A DNA stretch of 64,000 nt, taken from NCBI RefSeq assembly GCF_004376845.1, contig NZ_SNUW01000005.1, positions 186,001 to 250,000 of the forward strand, written 5' to 3'. Positions 1 through 7,713 of this stretch are shown one piece after another. The notes below the pieces were generated by a model. It saw nothing but the letters and a program-made list of their open reading frames with translations, had not been told where the DNA came from and ran no database searches. This DNA is from Psychromonas algarum. GTDB taxonomy: Bacteria > Pseudomonadota > Gammaproteobacteria > Enterobacterales > Psychromonadaceae. Positions within the stretch are counted from its first letter, which is position 1, and each line of letters starts with the position of its first letter. The translations under genes and the position numbers were made by a program.

Positions 1-2198
1 CTCTCGCTCATGTCAACAACTTTAACAACGTCAGGCTTACCTTCACGAGAAACAGTAACAGTTAACTCGTTAGCAACAACTTTGATTTGGTAAGAGAAAA
101 CTTCACCTAATGCAATACCGTCATCAGTAATACCGTCTAAACCACCAATTAAATCATGGTAATCATCAGTACCTTCTAAAGTATTTTCATGTGCGAAGTA
201 AACTGTACCTGTATCGCGGCTAGGAAGTTTACGGTAGTACAGACGAATTGGCTCATCATCTTGGTCATGGATTTGACCGATAATGAAACGACCCGCTTGG
301 TGTACAACACCAGTCGTTGTAGTGTGGTCTACTTTCATTGTTACGTTAAGAACACCATCTACACCACCAGCAGCTTTTTTGTCTGCATCAGGTGCGCTAC
401 CGAATACCCAGTTGTTTTTATTAACACCTTTAGTTGCGTAAGCTTTGTTACCTTTACGTAACATTTCACGCATTTCTGTACGAGTGTATTTAGTATTAGT
501 AGAAGTACGAACACCTTTGATGTACGAACGAATAACTAAACCGCCATCTTCAGCTGTGTAGAACAGTTCTGGATGCTCGTAACCCGCTAGTAGATCCCAT
601 TCTTGAACGTTATCAGCTCGTTTGTTTCCATCAGCATCAGTTGCGATAGATAGGTACCAGCTAGTTAGGTCAATGTTTTGGTACGGTTTGTTACCAGGTT
701 TTGGCATCGCTGGAATTTTCGGCGATGTTAGAGCAACGTTAGTTGTACACTTCATTGAGTCACAAGGTAGTGGTAAGAACTCAATTTTAGGTGCAGTTGG
801 AACATGGCTTATGTGGATTTTCTTGAACGTTGCATCAAATGCGCCACCACCAGCTTTATAAACTTGTGGGTATAGACCCGCTTTGAAGTAGAATGTTTCT
901 TTCTTCCAAGCATTATCTAACTCTTCACCAAATTTAAGTTTCTTAGTAACACCACCAGCAGATAGTTCAATACCATCATCAGTCATTTTGATGATGTAAA
1001 CCCATGGTTGGCTTGGATCTGCAATTTTACCTAACTTAACAGAGAACGCACTTTTTTCAGTCGTTTTGTTTAAGATAACGCGAACAGGTTTATTAGCACC
1101 TTCCCACATTAATTTAGCAGTTGCAGCATTGATACCATGTGCATGGATTTGACCTAAAACAACTTTAGGATCAGATTTTGATTTACCATCTTTTTTCAAT
1201 GGTGCTTCAGGGATTTCATTTAGCTGTAATGTAGCAGCTAATGTATGTGTACCGCCGTAAGCCCAGTTTGCTAAAGGTGTTGCATCACACGCTTTCCAAC
1301 CAGTTGTTAACTCACGTAATTCAGTACGAATGTAAGTAGAGTTTGGAGTACTTGTACCGCCATCTAGTGGAGTACGGAAATGCCAACCAGCTTTATCTAC
1401 TTTGAAGTAATCATTGCTAGTTGCATCAGAAAGTGAAGAACCATCTAAGCTACAGCCTCGAGGTAAAATTTCGCCAGCAGAAGTCGCTTTAGTACCTTGC
1501 AATTTATAGTATGCAGCAGCGTCTTTTGCTTTAGCACCGTATAAGCCTTCGTTTGTTACTGGAACAGTTAATTTCCAGTTATTAAGAGAAGTTGCAGGGT
1601 TATCGTTACGTTCTAATTCAACTGTTGGAGCAGCAGCTTTAAGCGCAGCTAAAGAATCACTATTAATAAACTCAAGAGCACTACATGTGTTGATCTTACA
1701 GTTTACAGCGTTAAATTCAGTAACACTGTTCCATGAGTTTTTACTGTTACCTTGGCCAACGTATTTAACGTAACGCGCTTTAACAGGAGCTGTAAATGGG
1801 AAACGTTCAATAGTGTTTGTTCTGCCAGAAGATTTTTGACCAGATAAAACTTGAGTCCAAGTTTGTCCATCTTCACTTACTTCGATATCAAAGTTAGTAG
1901 AACGCTCATCACCTTTACTGAATGCAATACGCACAGCATCAAATTCAGATACTAGGCCGTAATCTAAAGTAGCAGTCTCACCTGGGCCATTTGCAGACCA
2001 ACGTGTTTGAATGTCACCATCAATTAGACGATCTGGACCATTACCATCGTTTGAACTTGCTACCACTTTAACTGGTACAAGGTACGGTTCAGAGCCTTTT
2101 TCATTGATAGGTCCTGTTGGACCGCTAGTAGTAACACATCCAGCTAATGCCACAGCAATAGACGAGGTTAAAAATAGACTTAATTTTCCATGTTTCAT
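1..2198 (-). CDS. Alginate lyase lipoprotein, CBM32 plus two PL7 domains (partial)
   Basis: The gene runs off the left edge; 732 codons are visible. The N-terminus is a lipoprotein signal with lipobox LAGC (Cys21), so the protein should be anchored in an envelope membrane. Residues about 35-170 look like an F5/8 type C (CBM32) sugar-binding domain. Two polysaccharide lyase family 7 domains follow. The first has RTELRE (about 291), QIHAHG (about 350) and YFKAGLYPQ (about 437), the three PL7 hallmark motifs. The second has RTEMRE (about 573) and QIHDQD (about 641) and is cut before its third motif. PL7 enzymes cleave alginate by beta-elimination. Start ATG at 2198 follows a GGACTCC stretch shared with the paralogue at 3311. 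Function as alginate lyase is well supported; polyM or polyG preference cannot be read. Confidence 0.9.
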   Translation of the reverse strand, partial: MKHGKLSLFLTSSIAVALAGCVTTSGPTGPINEKGSEPYLVPVKVVASSNDGNGPDRLIDGDIQTRWSANGPGETATLDYGLVSEFDAVRIAFSKGDERSTNFDIEVSEDGQTWTQVLSGQKSSGRTNTIERFPFTAPVKARYVKYVGQGNSKNSWNSVTEFNAVNCKINTCSALEFINSDSLAALKAAAPTVELERNDNPATSLNNWKLTVPVTNEGLYGAKAKDAAAYYKLQGTKATSAGEILPRGCSLDGSSLSDATSNDYFKVDKAGWHFRTPLDGGTSTPNSTYIRTELRELTTGWKACDATPLANWAYGGTHTLAATLQLNEIPEAPLKKDGKSKSDPKVVLGQIHAHGINAATAKLMWEGANKPVRVILNKTTEKSAFSVKLGKIADPSQPWVYIIKMTDDGIELSAGGVTKKLKFGEELDNAWKKETFYFKAGLYPQVYKAGGGAFDATFKKIHISHVPTAPKIEFLPLPCDSMKCTTNVALTSPKIPAMPKPGNKPYQNIDLTSWYLSIATDADGNKRADNVQEWDLLAGYEHPELFYTAEDGGLVIRSYIKGVRTSTNTKYTRTEMREMLRKGNKAYATKGVNKNNWVFGSAPDADKKAAGGVDGVLNVTMKVDHTTTTGVVHQAGRFIIGQIHDQDDEPIRLYYRKLPSRDTGTVYFAHENTLEGTDDYHDLIGGLDGITDDGIALGEVFSYQIKVVANELTVTVSREGKPDVVKVVDMSE

Positions 2199-2335
2199 TG
2201 GAGTCCCTATTTATATTATTTTGTGATTTAAAGTTGCGAATTAGAGCGTAACTATCAAGCTGATAAATACTTTAATCCTACAAATAGATTACATGAACTT
2301 TTTCCCTCCTGTCAGTGGGTTTATCAGGAAGTCTT

Positions 2336-2351
2336 AACTAGATCTCAATTT
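2336..2351 (-). promoter_or_regulatory. Shared upstream motif of the alginate lyase gene
   Basis: AACTAGATCTCAATTT lies about 138 bases upstream of the start at 2198. A near-identical copy sits upstream of the paralogue at 3490. It contains the palindrome AGATCT. Seen directly is the conservation between the two upstream regions; a role as binding site or promoter part is inference. The rest of 2199-2681 holds no gene that I can see and is AT-rich leader and promoter DNA. Confidence 0.35.
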
Positions 2352-2681
2352 CATAACCTAAATTCCTCAAAAAGTAGATCTGTAAATGCAAAACAGATGT
2401 TTTATGCCCAATTATTAGGCGTTACAGACGGTTTCAAATGGGTTAAAACAAAAGGAAAAGCAAACAATAAACAACAAAAACGAAGTAATTAACCTTAAAT
2501 AATTGCTAACAAACGAGTATGAAAAACCATAAATTTACGTAAGGAAGGCATTATTTTTTGACAAAAAAAACAGTGGATTAAAATAGGAAATAAAAAAATA
2601 AGTGATTAAATTGTATTACAAAAAGAGTACTTAAAATGAACTCATTGCTACTGCTCAGAGTAACAATGAGTTCAAAGAGAG

Positions 2682-3311
2682 CTATTTAACGGCAGAGTCA
2701 ATGGCTGCTGGAGTATCTCCATTAATTAACTCAGAAGCTAAACAGGTATTTACCTTACAATTAACAGCATTGAACTCAGTAATACTATTCCATTGATTAT
2801 GTGTATTGCCGTAACCAACGTATTTAATAAATTGAGCTTTAACAGTGACAAATGGGAAACGTTCAAAATCAGATGTTTTTCCTGAAGACTCACCCGCTGT
2901 CACAACTTTAGTCCAGCCTTTACCGTCTTCACTCACTTCAATGTCAAAACGACTAATACGTTCACTACCATTATGGAAAGCTAAACGTACAGCATTAAAT
3001 TCAACACTTTTTCCATAGTTTAAAACGACCCAAGCTTTATTACCTTTAGAAGACCAACGAGTATTTAGATCGCCATCAAATAATGCATCAGGTTTATGCC
3101 CATCATGTTGACTAGAAAAAATGCCAACTGGTTTAAGGATATCTTCAGTGCCTTTCTCATTACTTGGACCGTAAGCTTTAACATAACCATTTGGAGTGAT
3201 CAGTACAGGTCCGCTTTTTTTAGCCTTGGGAGGAGTAGCTGTTGCAGCGCAACCAGCTAATGCTATAGCAACTGAAGTCGTAATTAACAGACTTAATTTT
3301 CCATGTTTCAT
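2682..3311 (-). CDS. Lipoprotein with lone CBM32 domain, truncated paralogue of the alginate lyase
   Basis: This 209-residue protein opens with almost the same residues as the neighbouring alginate lyase (MKHGKLSL, lipobox LAGC at Cys21). It continues with one F5/8 type C domain (WSSKGNKAWVVLNYG, FDIEVSEDG, FIKYVGYG, WNSITEFNAVNC). It ends shortly after the NTC motif, exactly where the lyase goes on into its first PL7 domain. It therefore looks like a tandem duplicate that lost, or never had, the catalytic part. It likely binds alginate or a related glycan at the cell surface. Start ATG at 3311 follows a GGACTCC stretch shared with the lyase. There is no sign of decay inside the reading frame, so it may be functional as a binding protein. 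Confidence 0.8.
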   Translation of the reverse strand: MKHGKLSLLITTSVAIALAGCAATATPPKAKKSGPVLITPNGYVKAYGPSNEKGTEDILKPVGIFSSQHDGHKPDALFDGDLNTRWSSKGNKAWVVLNYGKSVEFNAVRLAFHNGSERISRFDIEVSEDGKGWTKVVTAGESSGKTSDFERFPFVTVKAQFIKYVGYGNTHNQWNSITEFNAVNCKVNTCLASELINGDTPAAIDSAVK

Positions 3312-3431
3312 TGGAGTCCTTAATAATATTATTTTATGTTGAATGTCTTAATGCAGATTAAAAACGGAGTATCGAAATTAGATTCATATCCAGTAAATCA
3401 TATCATGGTAATTTATTTTAACCCTCGCTTG

Positions 3432-3455
3432 CTTACCTTACCTTACCTTACCTTG
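3432..3455. repeat. CTTAC pentanucleotide repeat
   Basis: Four perfect CTTAC units plus CTTG lie between the start of the CBM32 lipoprotein gene (3311) and the upstream motif at 3490. Repeats of this kind can slip during replication; whether this one varies is unknown. Confidence 0.7.
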
Positions 3456-3489
3456 AAGAGTAAATAATGGTGATTTTTCAGATATTCTA

Positions 3490-3505
3490 AACTAGATCTC
3501 AGTTT
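3490..3505 (-). promoter_or_regulatory. Shared upstream motif of the CBM32 lipoprotein gene
   Basis: AACTAGATCTCAGTTT matches the copy at 2336 in 15 of 16 positions and lies about 179 bases upstream of the start at 3311. The 3312-3776 gap otherwise contains only the CTTAC repeat and AT-rich DNA between divergent genes. Confidence 0.35.
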
Positions 3506-3776
3506 GATGCATATAAAAACCTGTTGAATATAAAATTGTGATCTTTTGCGAATAACACTAATCCATCATTACACACAAACGTTCACATTTCATACAAAAC
3601 AACCACATAAACCCTAAAGAGATCACTAAACCAACAATAAGAACGTAAATAATAGGACAGGAAGATAGTTGTTAATTACACTAATAAATTAAGGTTTTCA
3701 TTTTTGACACAATAGATGTTTGAAAATTTTTGTTCTATTTTCTAAGTACAAAATAATATCAATAAAAGGCGTTAAC

Positions 3777-5141
3777 ATGAGAAACAAAGCCCTGTTTATT
3801 ATCCTCTCAATATTATTTTGGGGACTTGCTGCAATGACAATTTGGGGTGCAAGAGAACATTTTATTGAACATGAAACAGAACATGAAAAAGCTCGTACTG
3901 CTAAAGAATTAGATATTATCCGCTTTAGCCTAGAGTCCGCTGTGTTAACGGAAACCTATATCTCTGATAGTTTGGCAACCATAGTGAGTTTAGATCCTCA
4001 ATATGCAATTGATAATTGGACTGAATTAGGAAAAAAATTACTAGATAAAACCAAATATATTCGTAACATCGGTCTCGCAACTGATAACGTGATCACTGAG
4101 GTATATCCATTAAAAGGAAATGAATCAACGATTGGTTTTGATTACAGAACACGTCCCGCACAATTAAAAACCGTACTCTATGCTAAACAACAAAAATCAG
4201 TTTATCTTGCCGGCCCTTTAACTCTTTTTCAAGGTGGAACGGGCCTTATTGCTCGCTTCCCTATTTTTTCAAATTTTGTCGATAATAACGATTATTGGGG
4301 AGTCCTTAGTGTTGTTATAGACTTTGACTTACTAATTTCTGAAACAGGTTTAAATGATTTTAAGAATGCTGACATCGCGCTAATGAAACATAATATTGAT
4401 GACAATAGTACTCATGTTTTCTATGGCGATAAAAGTGTTTTTGAACAACCTGATATAGAGTACCCAATTCAACTGCCATCGGGCCAATGGACAATGGCTG
4501 CCAAAATAAAGGTTAGTAATCTGCAAGAGATCCACTCAATCAATAATATACTTTTAACCATCTCTTTTATTGTGGTGTTGCTTTTATATATTTTACTGCT
4601 GTTGCTATACCGAGATTATAAATACAAAGTGATGCTCACACTGCAAGACGAACTCACTAAAATACCTAATCGTCGTCATATCATGCAATTACTTAAAAAA
4701 TTAACGGCAGATAGTAACGCTTCTTTTGCCCTATTAAACATTGATATCAATGGGTTCAAAAAAATAAACGATAAACTAGGACATGAAGCTGGCGACCAAT
4801 TTATTAAATACGTTGCAAATTTATTAACCTCAGAAACAAAAGATCATGGCACCGCTGCACGTTATGGTGGTGATGAGTTTTTAATTGTACTTGAGAATGT
4901 AGAAAATAATGCACAGGTTGAAACCTTCATCAATCAGATCCGAGAAGCAACTAAATCCACACAGTTTTTTTGGCATGACCATGAGATCCCACTTTCATTA
5001 AGTATTGGTTCAGCTATTTTTGAAGGTGAAATAGATACAATAGAAAAATTATTATCAAGTGCTGACAAAACAATGTATGCACAAAAAAACCAGGGGCGTC
5101 GTAAAACAGATAGGGTCAAGCCTGAAGAAAGTAAATTATAA
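3777..5141 (+). CDS. Diguanylate cyclase with periplasmic CHASE-type sensor
   Basis: Makes cyclic di-GMP from two GTP in response to an unknown extracellular signal. The N-terminal membrane segment (MRNKALFIILSILFWGL) is followed by about 230 periplasmic residues that look like a CHASE domain (FDYRTRP, LAGPLTLFQGGTGLIARFP). A second membrane segment (ILLTISFIVVLLLYILLLLLY) leads to the cytoplasmic GGDEF domain. The active-site motif RYGGDEF is intact. The usual RxxD inhibitory site just before it is absent (DHGTAARYGGDEF), so product feedback may be lost. An upstream TTG at 3720 is in frame, but the ATG at 3777 begins the membrane segment and has AAAGGCG before it. I therefore chose 3777. Confidence 0.88.
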   Translation: MRNKALFIILSILFWGLAAMTIWGAREHFIEHETEHEKARTAKELDIIRFSLESAVLTETYISDSLATIVSLDPQYAIDNWTELGKKLLDKTKYIRNIGLATDNVITEVYPLKGNESTIGFDYRTRPAQLKTVLYAKQQKSVYLAGPLTLFQGGTGLIARFPIFSNFVDNNDYWGVLSVVIDFDLLISETGLNDFKNADIALMKHNIDDNSTHVFYGDKSVFEQPDIEYPIQLPSGQWTMAAKIKVSNLQEIHSINNILLTISFIVVLLLYILLLLLYRDYKYKVMLTLQDELTKIPNRRHIMQLLKKLTADSNASFALLNIDINGFKKINDKLGHEAGDQFIKYVANLLTSETKDHGTAARYGGDEFLIVLENVENNAQVETFINQIREATKSTQFFWHDHEIPLSLSIGSAIFEGEIDTIEKLLSSADKTMYAQKNQGRRKTDRVKPEESKL

Positions 5142-5152
5142 CTTGTAGACAG

Positions 5153-5190
5153 AACTGACTTTAAAATATTCAGCAATTAAAGTCAGTTTT
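5153..5190. terminator. Bidirectional hairpin between convergent genes
   Basis: AACTGACTTTAA pairs with TTAAAGTCAGTT across a 12-base loop, and T-runs are present on the + side. It sits between the GGDEF gene (end 5141) and the antiporter gene (end 5231). Confidence 0.7.
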
Positions 5191-5230
5191 GATAATTTCA
5201 AAGCAAAAGACGCACACCTTTAAGCTTTCA

Positions 5231-6850
5231 TTAAGAAGCAACCTCTTCTCGTTTTTGTTCACATTGTTTCACTAAAAGCGAAGCCGTTTCATATTGAGCA
5301 TGCACAAAAGAACTAATAGCGAGATCAGATAACACCTCTTTTTCTTCCAGGGTATTCACTTTTACAATCAGGTTTGCTTGAGGGTAATACTCTAATACCG
5401 ATTCACAAATAATTTGAATATTACGAATTGAGTTCACCGTTAAAATAATTCCTGTTGAGGCTTCAACTTTTAATGACTCTAAAACAGGTTGTTTATCTAA
5501 GTGACCAAAATAAGCGCTGTAACCTCTTCTTCTCGCCAATTGCACGTGTTGCAAGTTATCAGAAATAATTAAGAACTTTTTATTTTTACTTTGTAACTCT
5601 TTGGCCACAATTCTACCTAAAGTATCAAAGCCACAAATAATAATATGTTGCTCAATTTTCACCGGCGTAATTTTATCAGCTTCAAAGAATTCAGTGACAA
5701 ATAACGCCGCCAATTTATAAATATTGTTAACCATAAATGGTGTAATAATCATTGATAACACAGTCACCAAAATAAGAAATCCACCTAACTCCTGAGAGAT
5801 AATATTTTGGCTTGTAGCTAATGCAAAAATAGCAAAGGAAAACTCCCCCACCTGACACAAAGCTAATGCTGCTTTAAGTGCATCACTTTTGTTAGACTCT
5901 CTTCTAATTAAACAATAAACAACAACAGCTTTAATCAACATAGTAGCAACCAAAACAGCCGCAACAAAATGCAAATGGCTCAAGAAATACAGCACATCTA
6001 TTTTAGTACCGATAGAAAAGAAAAAGGCGCCTAATAACAGGTCTTTATAAGAAGCAATATCAGACTCAACCTTCACGTGAAACTGGCTTTCAGCAATGAT
6101 CATCCCCGCAATAAATGCACCTAAAGAATAAGTAAATCCCATCTCATGTGCGAGTAAAGAAGCACATAAAACAATGGCTAATACAGAGCCTAAGAACATC
6201 TCCTCCATTCTTGCGCGACTTGAAAAGTGTAATAACCATTCAATGATTTTTTTACCCAAGGTAAACATAAACACAATCACTAAACAGGCATAAATAGAGG
6301 TTTTAAGTAAAACATCCCCAACTGACAACCCTTCTTTAGCTAAAAAACCAATCAATAACAAAATCGGAATAACCGCAAGATCTTGAAAGATGAGAATCGC
6401 CACTGATTTTTCACCATAGGGTGTCACAATATCTTTAGATTTTTTAAGGTAAGTCACCACAATTGCCGTAGAAGAAAGACTGAAAGCCAATGCAATAATA
6501 ATTGCAGAAGTCATATCCAATTTAATCGCATAAAAGGTAATTAAAAATATCAGTATGGAGCTAACCACAACCTGAATAAAACCATTAATGAAAATGATCT
6601 TTCTTAACCTTTTTAATTTATTAAAAGACATCTCCAAACCAATGGTAAACATCAAAAAGACAATGCCAAATTCACCAATGAGCTCTAGAGACGTAAGATC
6701 GGAATGACCATTAAAATCGAAGATATTACTAATAATGGTGCCAGTAATAATGTAACCGACAATATGAGAAATAGAGAATTTTGTAAGCACTATGTTGATA
6801 ATGCTCGCGATAGCTAATGAGATAGCAATAATGATAAGTATCGAGTCCAT
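5231..6850 (-). CDS. CPA2-family cation:proton antiporter with TrkA-N domain
   Basis: A 539-residue membrane protein of the monovalent cation:proton antiporter-2 (KefB/KefC/YbaL) type. The first 380 or so residues form about 12 hydrophobic segments with family motifs such as FGIVFLMFTIGLEMS, ALAFSLSSTAIVV, IFQDLAVIP and LAHEMGFTYSLGAFIAGMIIAES. A cytoplasmic TrkA-N-like domain starts at about residue 400 (HIIICGFDTLGR). The dinucleotide loop reads GFDTLG rather than the usual GxGxxG, so NAD(H) binding may differ. The gene stands alone. Potassium or sodium efflux for pH or osmotic control is the likely role; the ion cannot be read from sequence. Confidence 0.87.
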   Translation of the reverse strand: MDSILIIIAISLAIASIINIVLTKFSISHIVGYIITGTIISNIFDFNGHSDLTSLELIGEFGIVFLMFTIGLEMSFNKLKRLRKIIFINGFIQVVVSSILIFLITFYAIKLDMTSAIIIALAFSLSSTAIVVTYLKKSKDIVTPYGEKSVAILIFQDLAVIPILLLIGFLAKEGLSVGDVLLKTSIYACLVIVFMFTLGKKIIEWLLHFSSRARMEEMFLGSVLAIVLCASLLAHEMGFTYSLGAFIAGMIIAESQFHVKVESDIASYKDLLLGAFFFSIGTKIDVLYFLSHLHFVAAVLVATMLIKAVVVYCLIRRESNKSDALKAALALCQVGEFSFAIFALATSQNIISQELGGFLILVTVLSMIITPFMVNNIYKLAALFVTEFFEADKITPVKIEQHIIICGFDTLGRIVAKELQSKNKKFLIISDNLQHVQLARRRGYSAYFGHLDKQPVLESLKVEASTGIILTVNSIRNIQIICESVLEYYPQANLIVKVNTLEEKEVLSDLAISSFVHAQYETASLLVKQCEQKREEVAS

Positions 6851-7104
6851 TATGATCCTTATAATGAGTAGCTTGTGACAGCCAATATATAACGTAGGTC
6901 ACATTTCTTACACTCTTTTTTTAAAAAAAGAATGAAAAAACAACTTCATAATCTAGTAAGTTGGGGGAAGATCATACAGATCGCAGCATCGCAATCCTAT
7001 GTTACAAATGAGGCCATCTTACTTTAAAAACTTTTTTGGAGACTGTAATAAAACTGTGTAACTGCTTATTTATAATCCTACTATTTGGAAAAGGATAAGC
7101 AGTT

Positions 7105-7339
7105 ATGGATCAAAAGCAATTAGAAGTGTTTGCTCGTGAAGCCGCTAAAACATTAAAAACAGAAAAAGACCTCACTAACTTTAGCCAGATGCTAACCAAG
7201 ATAACCGTTGAAGCTGCCTTAAATGCAGAGTTAGACGACCATCTTCTACTCTAAGCACCGTAAATCATCTTCTACTAACAGTCGTAACGGCACATCAACC
7301 AAAACTATTATCACTGATGATGGGGCGTTTGAACTTGAC
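7105..7339 (+). pseudogene. IS256-family transposase, N-terminal remnant with frameshift
   Basis: Opens MDQKQLEVFAREAAKTLK and continues through the family-typical TVEAALNAELDDHL. It then hits a stop at 7252 because of a frameshift. The adjacent frame resumes with YSKHRKSSSTNSRNG and ends near ITDDGAFELD. Only about 78 of the roughly 400 residues normal for IS256 transposases are left. A Shine-Dalgarno-like AAAAGGA precedes the ATG. Confidence 0.75.
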
Positions 7340-7355
7340 CAGAATATTTTATTTG

Positions 7356-7430
7356 GTAGCAGTAAATTGAGACATATTTTTTACACCACTGACGAATAGT
7401 TTCATAGCTAACACCAACCTCACTAGCTGA
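7356..7430 (-). pseudogene. IS6-family-like transposase fragment
   Basis: The minus strand reads SASEVGVSYETIRQWCKKY, which resembles the helix-turn-helix region of IS6/IS26 transposases (typical form GVDVSYETIRRW). Only about 25 codons survive and the flanks contain stops. The assignment rests on this one motif. Confidence 0.5.
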
Positions 7431-7689
7431 AAGTAACTATTAATATAACGAAAACTGAGCGTTCTCAATGGAGTAATTCAACTCGCCACTTTTTCTTATC
7501 ATTGCAGTTAAAGATAACTCACGACTGTGTAACTTAGGTCACACAGTTGAGTAATGAAGCGATATACGAGGGACTTAAGCAATTGATTCTTAAATCAATA
7601 ATATTGTTATGATCACACATGTTTAGATATAGATTTAGTACTAGAACACCAAAAAGAATTATTTATTTTCTAAACGGGCTCAAATTTTA

Positions 7690-7713
7690 TGATTCAATAT
7701 TTATATTGAATCA
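7690..7713 (-). terminator. Palindromic hairpin directly after the helicase stop codon
   Basis: An 11-bp perfect inverted repeat (TGATTCAATAT with ATATTGAATCA, two-base loop) abuts the stop codon of the helicase gene. There is only a weak T-tract downstream, so it may stabilise the mRNA end rather than terminate efficiently. Confidence 0.5.

Larger units (their letters stand above)
7038..7552. mobile_element. Insertion-sequence graveyard (IS256-like with IS6-like fragment)
   Basis: This stretch holds an IS256-type transposase start in + orientation, a short IS6-type transposase piece in - orientation, and terminal-like sequences. GACTGTAATAAAACTGTGTAAC begins near 7040 and ACTGTGTAACTTAGGTCACACAGT lies near 7524. 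No intact transposase remains. The rest of 6851-7713 shows no gene. The fragments mark the left side of the accessory patch that carries the helicase operon. Confidence 0.6.

Noticed and set aside
189-861. Plus-strand frames inside the alginate lyase gene
   Set aside because: They lie antisense to a continuous PL7 reading frame and show no protein-like pattern.
7524-7547. ACTGTGTAACTTAGGTCACACAGT as a regulator operator
   Set aside because: The same ACTGTGTAAC core occurs at the left end of the IS256-like remnant, so it is better explained as IS terminal sequence.
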